Part shown: positions 26,201-39,473 of the stretch, piece by piece
How the letters are laid out: each line of letters starts with the position of its first letter
Position numbering within the stretch: position 1 is the stretch's first letter
DNA from: Polychytrium aggregatum
Taxonomy: Eukaryota > Chytridiomycota > Chytridiomycetes > Polychytriales
Reading direction: 5' to 3'
Assembly: GCF_025602895.1 (NCBI RefSeq)
Contig: NW_026516341.1
Location: 42,446-106,445 of the forward strand
Length of the DNA stretch: 64,000 nt
Notes under the pieces: model-generated
Seen by the model: only the letters and a program-made list of their open reading frames with translations
What the model was told of the DNA's origin: nothing
Database searches by the model: none
Program-made: the position numbers and the translations under genes

Positions 26201-26736
26201 TTACCCTCCGTTATCCGTGTATGGGGAGAATCGGTGCTCCACTGGTGCCTTGACGGGGCAGTTTGTTGCGTATTCCATCGCTTGCATGGTTCTGGTTTGC
26301 CTGGACACCGGGACGGACGGATCGGCACACCGGCTGTTAGAGCAGAGGCCGTAATATCGCGCGGCAAAACACCGCCTGTCGCCCCCAGTGGCCCGATCCT
26401 ACGCCTCGTCCGGGCTGCCGCAGCCCCACACCGCCCGCAGACTATCGGCTTACCGAGATCGAGACAGGTGTTGCGCAGCGGGACGGAGATGAGCGCCGCC
26501 CAAGACAACCAGGCCGCCCACCCTGGCGTCACATGGGCTCATGTGTGGCAGTGCGCAGCAGCCTGGCGCCAGGGTCGGCTCTGGCCTGCCGCCAGCGCCC
26601 GATGGCAATGGGCCCTCGCCAGCGACCATCTCGCCAACCACCACCACCACCCCCCCGCTCCATCGACTCTGCTGCCTCCGATCCGTCCAGCCGGGCCGCC
26701 CTCGCAAAGACTATTCTACCTCGAAGCACTTTCCCG
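26201..26736. promoter_or_regulatory. Shared divergent promoter region of two proteasome genes (inferred)
   Basis: About 540 bases separate the likely start of the beta-6 gene (-) from the beta-5 start codon (+). Its position makes it the probable common promoter. I saw no exact copy of the yeast Rpn4 proteasome element (GGTGGCAAA). The nearest is CGCGGCAAA near 26360, two mismatches away, which is weak. The region is GC-rich and contains no recognisable gene. Confidence 0.4.
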
Positions 26737-28344
26737 ATGTTCAAGCTCGATTTCCTGTCCAACGACCGGAGCCAGCCGCTCCAGAACGACCTCGAGACGT
26801 GCGAGGATGACGGCATCGTCCAGCACGACTCCCTGTCGTTCGACATCCCCAACGTCTCCAACGTATGGACAGCATGAGGATCAGCAAGAGTGACGTGCGG
26901 CAACGGGCTGTGTGTCGAGCTTGAGCACTGCGATCGGCGCAAATATCACTGCGCAAGCAATGCCGATGAGCCGAAGAACCGCTGACCGACGTGTCCATCC
27001 GCCTGTTCTCAAACCAGCCGATCGAGTGGTTGAAGTTCCAGACAAGCAACGCCGCGGAGAACGCTATCAAGCTCGCAAAAGGAACCACCACCCTGGCCTT
27101 CAAATTCAACGGCGGAATCATCGTTGCTGTTGACTCGAGAGCAACTGGCGGCCAGTACATCGGTCGGTACACGTAAATCCAATCCTCGCCGAAACGACAG
27201 TCGGGCCTGAGGGGTGACGGCGGGCAAACAGCAGCTGTCGCAGGCGGACGGCCCATGATTGCATGCTTGAGCAGCTCGGCGCTATATTTCTAAGATGGAC
27301 TGCTCTATGATCACGCTCTCTCCACCCCCACAGCCTCTGGAACGGTCAAGAAGGTCATTGAAATCAATCCCTACCTTCTGGGAACGATGGCTGGCGGTGC
27401 TGCCGACTGCTCGTACTGGGAGAGAGAGCTGGGCCGCCGTGCAAGGTAGGCATGGTAGTTTTTTTTTTTTTGATAATTGAATCCAGCTCAGAGCCCTCCG
27501 CTCGCTGTGTCGCCAGGGTACTCATCCCAATGCACATTCGCGACAGACTTTACGAGCTCCGAAACAAGGAGCGAATCTCCGTAGCGGCTGCCTCGAAGCT
27601 GCTCGCCAACATGGTCTATAGTTACAAAGGAATGGGCCTGTCGATGGGAACGATGATTGCCGGCTGGGATAAGAAGGTACCCGAGAGAACAATTGGCATC
27701 AACCAAGATATGGCTCTGCATTCACTGATAGCCATCACCGCTGGATACTCTTACTGAGCACTCTCGTTGAGCACTCTCGCTGAGCACACATATTTCCCTG
27801 CCGATTTTACTCTGCGCTCCGTCAGGGCCCTGGTCTCTACTATGTCGACTCCGATGGCCAACGACTGGCCGGAAATCTCTTCTCTGTTGGATCGGGCTCG
27901 ACCTATGCCTATGGTGTCCTGGATGCCGGATATCGACCCGATCTGACAGCCGAGGAGGCCATTGATCTGGGAAGACGGGCCATCTACCACGCCACCTTCC
28001 GTGATGCTTACTCCGGCGGCCGCATCAATGGTAAGTTGGCACGTTCATCGAAGCTCCCACAAGTGTTTGCACCCGTTGTTGGTGTCGCGATCGCCGACTT
28101 GCGACTGATTTATTAACTGACCCCAATCCCGATCCCTCACTCTGCCGCAGTCTACCATGTCAAGGAAACGGGATGGGAGTTCATCAGCCAAACAGACTGC
28201 ACAGAGTTGCATTACCAGGTATGGACAGAGGCTCAACCAGAAGCGATCGCTGACTGCTGGTGTCCGTCGAGCCCACACAACACACAACGCCATGGCGATG
28301 GCATAGAACAGAGCTCGATTGCTGTGATTAGCCAAGAACCCTAA
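26737..28344 (+). CDS. PRE2: 20S proteasome subunit beta type-5 (chymotrypsin-like)
   Basis: Catalytic beta-5 subunit of the 20S proteasome. Exons: 26737-26862 (propeptide, [16 protein letters not shown]), one ending at 27162, 27334-27445, 27547-27676, 27826-28030 and one starting at 28151. The mature enzyme should start at the Thr of [13 protein letters not shown]. Asp17 (AVDSRAT) and Lys33 ([20 protein letters not shown]) are present, so the Thr-Asp-Lys active site is complete. Later blocks are [56 protein letters not shown] and [19 protein letters not shown]. The exon 1-2 junction could not be phased with a canonical acceptor. The C-terminus either ends in a 40-residue read-through to TAA at 28342 or is spliced again at GTATGG (28219). 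Confidence 0.93.
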
Positions 28345-28615
28345 TCCCTGCCATCTTCTTGCTCCTGCTTGGCGATTCCCGGCCATTCACTTGCTACCAT
28401 CAACGATAACCGCCTGCCCGCCCCTCGCGTTACTTGGGCAGTATGCTGCCGAGCCCCGACCTCGCCTGGTCTAAAGCTATGTGGCAGACTAGCGAATGTG
28501 CTGGGTGGGCTGGAGACATGCCGAGAGGAGATACATTCCGTAAAGGACGTTGTCATAATCCACGACTTGATCCAGGACACTCTGTGCCGTACGCGATGCT
28601 GTATAGCATCGACAT

Positions 28616-30082
28616 CTACTCGTCGTCGCTGTCTCCGTATGCACCCAGAAGAGCACTCAGTCCCGGCTTTGGACCAGCCGATGCTGGCTGTGCCGAGGAT
28701 ATCGTTTCGGCGCGACCGGGCTTGGATATGGGGGATGCTATCGGCCGAGCTCCTGTCGCCGAGGTCGGTGGGATCGGAGACTCTTGCAGTCGTTCTCTCT
28801 TGGGTGCCGTAGCCGAGCTGCCGTCGGGCTCCTCTGACTGAAGGGACTTGCGCTTCTTGACCTGGATGCCCGAAAGCAGTCCTTTTTGAAAGTCCTTTGC
28901 TCTCACAGCCGGAGTCACTGGAGTTGAGCTCTTGCCGAGGGCCAGAACAGGAGCCGCAGCAGGCGTAGGTTGATCCAGAACAGCCTTGCGAAACTCCTCC
29001 AGCTCTTTCCTTTCGATGGACAGGATTTCGCTCCGCTTCATGGCCTCTTCCTCGTGCTGGTTCATCAGAAACTCAAACTCGTCTGGGAGAGCGTTCGCAG
29101 AAGCGATGCCGAACAGTCAGTACCATGCCAAGTGGATCCGAGGTTGGATGCGGTGGAACCTCCCCTCCTCCATGACCTGCGGTCTGCATCCATTCACCTT
29201 CATCGATTTTCTTGATCAAATTGCCTGAGCAAAGAGAACCCCCAATGTCAGTGCGTTTCCTAATCTGCCGCAAGCTTGAACGAATGACGGCTGTATGCTG
29301 AAGCGCCTTCGATTCTGGAGCGATTTCGATCCAGCGCCATTCGTCCATGGTCGACGAAGGATCTGTGCGCTCTGCTTACCAAACTTCATCTTCTCTGCAA
29401 AAGCTGCACGGGCACCGTTCGATGGATTCCATATTTCAGTGTGGTATCAAAACGGCGAGTGCGTCTCTTTGCGGGGCAGCGCAGAGCGGCGCTGTTCAGC
29501 CTACCTTCCTCCTCACGTTGCTTGCGCTCTTTCAGTTGCCCCACCGATAGAAAGAGCAATCAGTACCGGCAACGTATACCGCAATCCTTGAAATAGCTGC
29601 AGCCGTGGCCTGGTCCAAGAGTCGGCCGGCCATTGAGGTCGAAGGACCATCACAGCGCGAGGCTGGGTGGCCGATCGAAGCCGGAGCTGGCATACCGCAC
29701 GCCTGAGAGCGATCGAAACACCATACCTTGCAGACGCTCATAGAGCGGTCGAGAGTCATATGGCGCCGAGTCCTCTTGTGCAGGCACTGTGATCAGCTCC
29801 CTGGTTAGCTAATGCGGCCAAGGAACAGGCCAGTGTCGGCAATAGCATGTCTCTCGAGCGCATGCCGACAGCAGTGAAGCGACCGGACTCTCCACACATA
29901 TATCCAGCAACCGGCCGATCCGAGAGGCAACGATCCCAACCTTGGTCCTCATCGTAGTTGAATCCGCCGGATGCACCGATGGGCTTTTCGGTTTGTTGCT
30001 CATCCAGGATCGCTTTGGAGACAAATTTGGACTTGATCTGCTGCTGCACCAGGTTGTCGGTGGAGCTGGTGCTGAAGCTCAT
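28616..30082 (-). CDS. NIP30/PIP30 (PSME3IP1/FAM192A) family protein
   Basis: Animal PIP30 binds the PA28-gamma proteasome activator in the nucleus and modulates its partner choice. The gene starts with ATG at 30082 (MSFSTSSTDNLVQQQIKSKF, then VSKAILDEQQ). Later pieces are PAQEDSAPYDSRPLYERLQ (about 29785-29730), QLKERKQREEE (about 29540), AEKMKFG (about 29395) and NLIKKIDE (about 29220). The last exon begins DEFEFLMNQHEEE near 29085. Together they reproduce the NIP30 signature (FVS...E, YD.R.LYERL, KFKN...LDEDE..FL). The last exon continues as a helix (ERKELEEFRKAVLDQ), a basic stretch (QVKKRKS) and the characteristic C-terminus LLGAYGDSDDE. It lies tail-to-tail with the beta-5 proteasome gene. 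Exon ends are approximate. Confidence 0.82.
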
Positions 30083-30346
30083 GGTGGATGCCTGGATGAC
30101 AAGCGATCATCAGTGTGAGCTGATGGGAACGAGCAAGTGCAGATCGAGCAGCATGAGTTCCGGGATGGCAGAGATGGAGGCGGAGAGGGGCTGGAAGATA
30201 CCTATATCTCGAACTGCGGGCTGATCAGTGTCTCGACGCAGACACACCCGAACGACCGAAGGGCGACCCAGGGTGGTGCTTTTGTCCCGCCACTTGGCTC
30301 TCCTCTCCCCCCCCCATGATCGTCCCAAGCGAGACCGTTCTGGCTC

Positions 30347-31741
30347 ATGCGAGTCTCTGCGCTGTCTCGCCATCGCACCAGTCCCGTCGTCTCGCTAGCG
30401 CATCTGTCCGACGTCCTTCCATGTCCCATGCATCCACAAATGGAATCTATTGCGGCCCTCTCGCCTCCTCATCGACCCATCCGACTTTCGCCCATGCCCC
30501 AGCCGAGTTTGCCAGCAGGATCACCATCACAGGTAGCTCGCCGCCCACCGTCGCCGTGCCGAAGCTACTCCCCCAATTCGCTTCCCAACGGCACGCTGCC
30601 GCCACTCTACCCGAGTCGCTCTGGGCCGGCAGAAGACCCCGGCGTATCTGCCGTGGGTACTGTTGGGATCGGTCTCTGGAAGCACAACAGTACTGCAGTC
30701 GATCTCCGACATCCTATCGCACTTGCCCGAATCACTCGAGAATCAGGATATACGTGCGAATCAAGCGATGCACTTGGGGCGGCTTCGCCTGCGGTCGTGC
30801 CCGTCGGGGACTCGAAAGTCTGCGTCGCTGGAGATCCCTTCATCGGCAAACACGCGCCGGATGCTCTCGAGATCCATACCACGCCCGTTCCCACGCAATC
30901 CCCACCACCGATGCCTCCTAACGCCAGTGTCGGCTCGGAAGCTGCATCAGCGGAGCCGCTCCCCCGGTCTGACTCGCCCGTAATTCCAGGCTCGGCCTCC
31001 AAGAAGAGAGCAAAGTGGTGGGGCATTGCTGATGCAGACACCAAGGAACAGCACATTCAGATGGTCAAGGATCTGATGCGATCCAATGCTCTGCCGCATG
31101 GCTTCGATATAAGTGACGAGGTGTTCCAGAAGGCCGCTCTCGAGTCCAATCGACGAACAGCCGCACATTCTTTGAGCGAGTCGCAAGGGTCGAGTGATCC
31201 CACAGCCAAGATTCGTTTCAGCGCGAAACGAGGGCCACCTGATGACAACAGCATGCCCAACGCTGCAACGCCAATGAATAGTGGCTCGGCATCTTCTCTT
31301 GCCGCTGACCCCACCGCAGACCAAGCGCTGGCATCAACGCCTATCACCGTGTCTGCCTCGGGTTCGAGGCAAGCGGGAGTTGCGCTCCCCATGCCAGCCG
31401 ATCTACAGAGGGCCGTGGCCAATGCCGGCGTTCACTTGCCAAAGATAAGCCCTCCTTCTGCTGGTCACAGTCGAATTCGTTTCGGGTCAGCGGAAGCTCG
31501 GGCAGTCTGCCCGCACTGCTCGGTGGATGGCTCGCGCAACCTGAAGCAGACGCAGCGGCTGGGCCAACTCGAACGCCGCATCCAGCAACTCGACGCAGTC
31601 AACCAAAGATACAAGAGCATTGCCGCGAATCTGCTCGACATCGATGTAGGTGGTTGCGCAAGTCGATGCGGACTGTGTCCAAAGCACTTCTTGTGTCTTG
31701 AGATGATTTCTATGATCAGAGTCCAGGGTAGTTCTTGTTAG
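30347..31741 (+). CDS. Disordered protein with Cys pair and coiled coil; possibly 5' part of the LisH/WD40 gene
   Basis: A 464-codon open frame from ATG at 30347 (a second ATG at 30428 gives MHPQMESIAALSPP). Residues 1-230 are Pro/Ser/Ala-rich and disordered. A short ordered block, KKRAKWWGIADADTKEQHIQ, is followed by more low-complexity sequence. Near residue 385 there is a CPHC knuckle, then a coiled coil (LGQLERRIQQLDAVNQRYKS). At 31646 a good donor (GTAGGT) occurs in phase 0. Splicing it to the acceptor ending at 31813 joins the frame in phase to the LisH segment of the next entry. Unspliced, it ends at TAG 31739-31741. No family was recognised. It could therefore be an independent gene or the N-terminal third of a larger protein. 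Confidence 0.55.
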   Translation: MRVSALSRHRTSPVVSLAHLSDVLPCPMHPQMESIAALSPPHRPIRLSPMPQPSLPAGSPSQVARRPPSPCRSYSPNSLPNGTLPPLYPSRSGPAEDPGVSAVGTVGIGLWKHNSTAVDLRHPIALARITRESGYTCESSDALGAASPAVVPVGDSKVCVAGDPFIGKHAPDALEIHTTPVPTQSPPPMPPNASVGSEAASAEPLPRSDSPVIPGSASKKRAKWWGIADADTKEQHIQMVKDLMRSNALPHGFDISDEVFQKAALESNRRTAAHSLSESQGSSDPTAKIRFSAKRGPPDDNSMPNAATPMNSGSASSLAADPTADQALASTPITVSASGSRQAGVALPMPADLQRAVANAGVHLPKISPPSAGHSRIRFGSAEARAVCPHCSVDGSRNLKQTQRLGQLERRIQQLDAVNQRYKSIAANLLDIDVGGCASRCGLCPKHFLCLEMISMIRVQGSSC

Positions 31742-31801
31742 AGCTTGGAGAGCCACATACCGCATCCCTCGTCGAACAGCCGGTGATCCACACTCACGAC
31801 C

Positions 31802-34800
31802 ATGTGCCCACAGAGATCCGAGCCTGATTTAGATCCGAAAGTGTCCGAGGAGAGGATATATCTTGCCATTGTCGCCTACCTGGCCAAGAAGGGACTGACT
31901 TCAAATGCCAGATCGCTTCTTGAGGAGACTCGCTTGAACTATGCCCCGCTATTTTCACACCGCTGTCGGAGACTGAAGGCTCTGATGGACCAGAAGCACT
32001 TTGAGGAGGCTCTGACCTTGATCAAGTACGTTTGCTATGGTGTTGAAACTGGGCTCGATGTTCTCCGCTTTCTGTTCTTCCATTGGTCTCCACTAACCTT
32101 GCCGACTTACTGCCGCCAAACAATCGCCACCAGCGAGACTGCAGCATATGTAGGAGTGATTCTGGAGCCACAAGCCCATCTCAAAATGGTTGCAGGTTAG
32201 CGATCCGCCCACCGATAGTGGCCCGTTGGCAACCAGTGCGGTCGGAGTGCTTTCGTTGAGCATACTATGGCTGACCCGATAACTTTCCGTACCTCGGTAG
32301 CCTTGGACGACCTCAAGTATATCATCAGCAAGTATCTCTTCGTCCGTTTGCTCGAGATTCGGTCGGAGCTCAACGATCCTGCTGCCGCTCTCCAGGATGT
32401 GCTTCATAACATGATTCTGCCTCACATCAACCGTGAGCTCGCCGAAGGGGGCAGTCGGGGCAAGTGGTTTGCGGAAGGTGAGGGGTACTTGCCAAGTGAT
32501 TCATTGGGTTGGATGTTCAGTTGGTGGCGCTGGGATCAATCCGCATCCATCGCTCACACATCGTTCCCCCCGTGTAATCCGCACTATACTGGCATGGCTG
32601 CGACAAGACCACCAACAGCTCAAGGACTATCTGGCCCACAAAGTCGATGGCATTACCATCGATCCGGCCAACTTGTACCTGAACTGGCAGTGGGAGCAGG
32701 AGCTGCGCTCTTTCTGGGCTGCTGCTGCCTCTCCATCTGCAAATGCCTCGTCAGCCCCCGGCCCTCGTGCCGCGCCGCTGTATACCCGGGCTATTCAGAC
32801 CTTCTTCCCTGAGCCAGACACGGCGCTTACGGAAGGATACGAAACCGATATAGTTGACCTGGGTCTGTACTTTTCAAACGTCTGTAAGCTCCAACGTCTC
32901 GGCGAGTCCATCAAGAAGCTCGCCGATATCCCAGCCGGCAACAAGCAAGTTGGACCGGATGCCGTGCGGTTTTCCACATCGGCAGTCCCCACGACATACG
33001 GCGCCGACGACGAGGCTGCACAGCCATATGAGATTGCTGCTGCAGCAGAAACCCAACCGCAGATTCAAATGCGCAAGCCCAAGAGCCGACAGGGAAGGCG
33101 AGAACTGGAGCACGTCCTCGACACACAGTCCCCGCCGCCACCGCCAAAAACACCATCAAAGCTGCTGAATCTCCCAGAGCGGAGCTACCCACGTCGTGCT
33201 GGTATGCAAGAATGCCAGTAAGCCTGGATGGAGATCATACGGGTCTGGCGCAAATGAGGCACCGACGCCACCTGACTTTTGAGCTGCCGATCTATCGTTA
33301 TCCGATGCTGACTTTTTGGGGCGGATTCAATCGCATGCTTTCTTTGGATCGCTCAATCGATGACTGGATGAACCGACCAATGACTGCGTTTACCAATCGA
33401 CAAATTGATGGATCCGACTCTCATCAAGCGAGTGCTGGAAGCAACATATCGCGACATGAGTTGGATGAGGCCGAGCAAAGCCCAGTCGCCATAAGCGACG
33501 CCAAGTTACGAAAAATGATGCCTCCGTCATCCGAACGACCCCTTGGCACTCAGTTTGTCTTCGAAGCAGAGTGCGGGAAAACTTTGTCGTGTGTCAAGGT
33601 GATGGACTGTTGCATTCAAACCGAAACCAACGAGTAAGCAGAGACGCAGGCTCGCTGGCATTCTTGGCTTTGTGTGTTCCCAAGACCACTTGCGACCCAG
33701 GTGTGGCTGGGCTTATCCAAGCCTTTGTCTCTCACTTGCAAACAGCATCATGGTGTGCACGGCCGGGACCGACGATCGAAGCGACCGCCGCATCACAATA
33801 TGGAACCTCACTCAGCAGCGGCTCGAAACTCAGTTGGACAACTTGGCCTCGAAGCAGATTGTGGCTCTTGCCTTTCATCCGAATGAGTGCTCTCTGCTGC
33901 TCAGCGCGGATCTTGAGTTTGATATCAAGCTCTGGGATTGGCGCCGCCGAACATGCCTCCTCCACTGGCGCAAAATGCACACACGTATCATCAACAAAAT
34001 ATCGTGGGTTCCGCGGCTGTCGCATCAGTAGGTATTGGGAGCAGAGTGTCATGTGTATTATCAGAAATGACCGCCGCCGGCTGACGATGGAATATTGCAT
34101 TACAGGGCAATTTCGTGTTCAAGCGACCAGACACTCAAGATCTTTGACACCCATCGCCGCGAAAAGAAAATATTGGGGAGCTTACATGCCAACGAGCCGT
34201 TTACGTCCTTTGCCATCTCTGACTCGAGCGAGAGCGAATCTTCGCAGATCCTTGTGGCGTCGCTCCCTTACAGCATTCGGATCTACTGTCTTCGGTCGCT
34301 TGGAATGCTCCGGCAAATCAGCATCGGCGAAATCAAACTCAGGTAGGTGCTGGGAATGCACTGCTTCTCACTTCACGGCCCAATACGGTCGCCATCTGTC
34401 TGGAGCGAGTCGCCCACCGCAGCGAGGAATCGGGGCATCGCAAATGTCGATCGACAGCTCAAGAGTTGTTCATGCTACCGTTCCCACCCATCAATCCAAC
34501 TCTCAGCAAAACACCCATCACTTCCCTTGCACTGCACCCGGAGTATCCTGATTTCGCCCTCCTGTCGTGCGGAAACCAGCTCAAGCTGTTCCACACTGCG
34601 ACGGGCATCCTGCTCAAAACATATTCGGCACGCGAAATCGGATCCGAGGTCAGTCGCAATCAGCCGGCTCGTGGGAAGCAATGGCTGGACGGCTCGACGC
34701 CTGGGATCGCAATGCTATCGCGTTTGCAACCAGGGAGTTGGGCTCCCTGCACTCGGGACAGCATTCAGGACAGCATTCGGAACAGTCGGTTTGATTTTCG

Positions 34801-35250
34801 TCACAATAACCGCCAATGTGCCACATTTCATCAGACTCGCATCGAGGGCCAATTTTCGCCGTGTGGGTCCATGATTTACAGCGGTACCGCCGACACACGA
34901 TCGGTTTCTAGTCAGCCAGCTGAAGCAACCCTGCACTCGGACTTGTCGATCGGCGTACTAGGATGGAAACTCGACTCTGGAAAATCCGAGCGACTTCAGG
35001 TTCTGAAAGCTCCAGCGATCGAGCAGTTGTTCAAGGTCACGGCTTGTAAATGGTAAGGATTGCGTTTTGGAATGGTATAGAGGCATTACCGGATTAACCT
35101 GACTTTTGATCTCTCCGTCCCTGTCTCTGGGGCGATGCCAGGATCCCGACCTCGAGCGGACTGGAAGATCGGACACCCTCGTCACTCCTTGTGACAGTTT
35201 CGATGGACAACATGATAAGACTGTACTCGACTGCAGTTGCAGTTGATTAG
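31802..35250 (+). CDS. LisH/CTLH-like WD40 repeat protein, orthology unresolved
   Basis: ATG at 31802 opens a LisH-like helical segment (RIYLAIVAYLAKKGLTSNAR, LLEETRLNY) and a CTLH-like region (KHFEEALTLIK, spliced to 32220-32420 KYIISKYLFVRLLEIRSELN). A linker follows (32600-33200) with LYLNWQWEQELRSFW and a Pro-rich stretch. WD40-type blades then occur over many short exons: RRITIWNLTQQRLETQLDNL and DIKLWDWRRRTCLLHW (33790-34030), CSSDQTLKIFDTHRREKKIL (34110-34180), IRIYCLRSLGMLRQI, LLSCGNQLKLFHTATGILLK (34560-34630), GQFSPCGSMIYSGTADT (34850), and a last blade SMDNMIRLYSTAVAVD ending at TAG 35248. LisH plus WD40 proteins are usually scaffolds of ubiquitin-ligase, transcription or microtubule complexes, but I cannot assign this one. 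Start uncertain: see the upstream entry. Confidence 0.72.
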
Positions 35251-36039
35251 CAGCCCAGACAGGATGAGACAACCTGCCCCGTTTGTCTCAGAATACATTG
35301 CATGGATCCGGTGATCTGTCGATGAACAGTCACAGACTCGCAGTGAACAGCCACAGGCTCGCAGTGAGCAGCCACAGACCCGTCACCACCATCGCCGTTC
35401 CCATCGATCCCTGCAGCAGGGACACACCCTGGCGGACCCATCCATGTCGTCGTTTCCCGGTGGCGAGGAGGCTGGTGGAAATGCCAGGGAAGCCTCGGAC
35501 CACGGTATTCGAGGCGCACTCCTGCTTTACATTCGGAATCGATATTGAGGAGCGTGGGAGGAATGCGGGTGTTTTACATCCGCAAAAGCGGAATATCGGT
35601 TATACAGTCAATCCAGAAAGAAACGGGACAGTCACTTTCCGGCATCGGAGCACAATCCTGCCGAACATCCATAAGCTCCAGTGGGCAAGCCATGCGATTG
35701 TTTTCCGTTCTGGTTGGCAATCTCTCTGTGTGGTGCATTCACCCGACTCTCTGGACTGCTCCATGGTGTATCGATATCAAGATACTCGGCCTTCTCGAGT
35801 CACTTGGCTTCCCTTCGCTGTGAGCACACCTGGAGATCGAGTCGCTTGAATCGCCGTCGCCGGGTCAGGCTGAAGCACGGCTGTTTATCCAGCATGTTTA
35901 TTGGATCGGCTATAAAACAAGTCTCTGTTTCACTTTGTTTGCGCTGGAGAATCGAGGGGACTGGGCTCTATCGCGCGGCGGATCGAGCTTGACCATGGCG
36001 CCAGGGCAGAATGCGTCACCGCAGCTACCATGCAGGTCG
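35251..36039. other. Convergent intergenic spacer with 21-bp repeat
   Basis: About 790 bases lie between the 3' ends of the LisH/WD40 gene (+) and the RBBP4-like gene (-). It contains three copies of a 21-bp unit at 35327-35388. Open frames of up to 188 codons cross it but do not resemble proteins. Confidence 0.5.
35327..35388. repeat. 21-bp tandem repeat, three copies
   Basis: Units resembling CAGCCACAGACTCGCAGTGA are repeated three times with a few substitutions, in the spacer between two convergent genes. Confidence 0.8.
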
Positions 36040-38951
<2,912 letters not shown>

Positions 38952-39261
38952 CTGGACGGCGTCACAGCAGCCCAGGGTAAAGGTGGGCCGATTAGCACGA
39001 GAGATGAGCGGTGATCGAGCGGATAGTCGCCAACTCGCAGCAACCGGACAAGGTACCAGATCGCCCCGGCATCATCATCTGCTCATCCAGACCGATCGAT
39101 CGCACTCGGACCCGGGTCTCCTCGGTAACAACATGGGCGTGGGGCAGACTGGCCTGCTCTGGGGCGATGCCCTACCTTGGGCCGCCATCCTGGCTTTGCT
39201 GGACTGGGGAGGCAAAAGGCAGATCGAGGACAGGAGCGGCTCGCGACCGGGGAAAACTTGG

Positions 39262-39327
39262 ATGCTCTCGGCATGCTCTCGACATGCTCTCGACATGCTC
39301 TCGGGGTGCTCTCGGGATGCTCTCGCC
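39262..39327. repeat. 11-bp tandem repeat upstream of farnesyltransferase gene
   Basis: Six copies of ATGCTCTCG followed by a variable dinucleotide (period 11). They lie between the divergent RBBP4-like (-) and farnesyltransferase beta (+) genes, about 150 bases before the latter's start codon. Confidence 0.88.
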
Positions 39328-39473
39328 GCCAGTGCCCTTTTTTGGACATATGGGCACTGCCACACGGCCGGACTGTGGCTGCATGCGGCCCTGGCTTGTT
39401 GTCGTGCAAAAGCCCAAGTCTCTTTGCTGTCGTCCCTGGTCTGATCCCAGGCACACCAACACCCTCTCCCTCG

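Noticed and set aside
27454-27480. T-rich run that might be a terminator or mobile-element tail
   Set aside because: It lies in an intron of the beta-5 proteasome gene with no target-site duplication or element body next to it.
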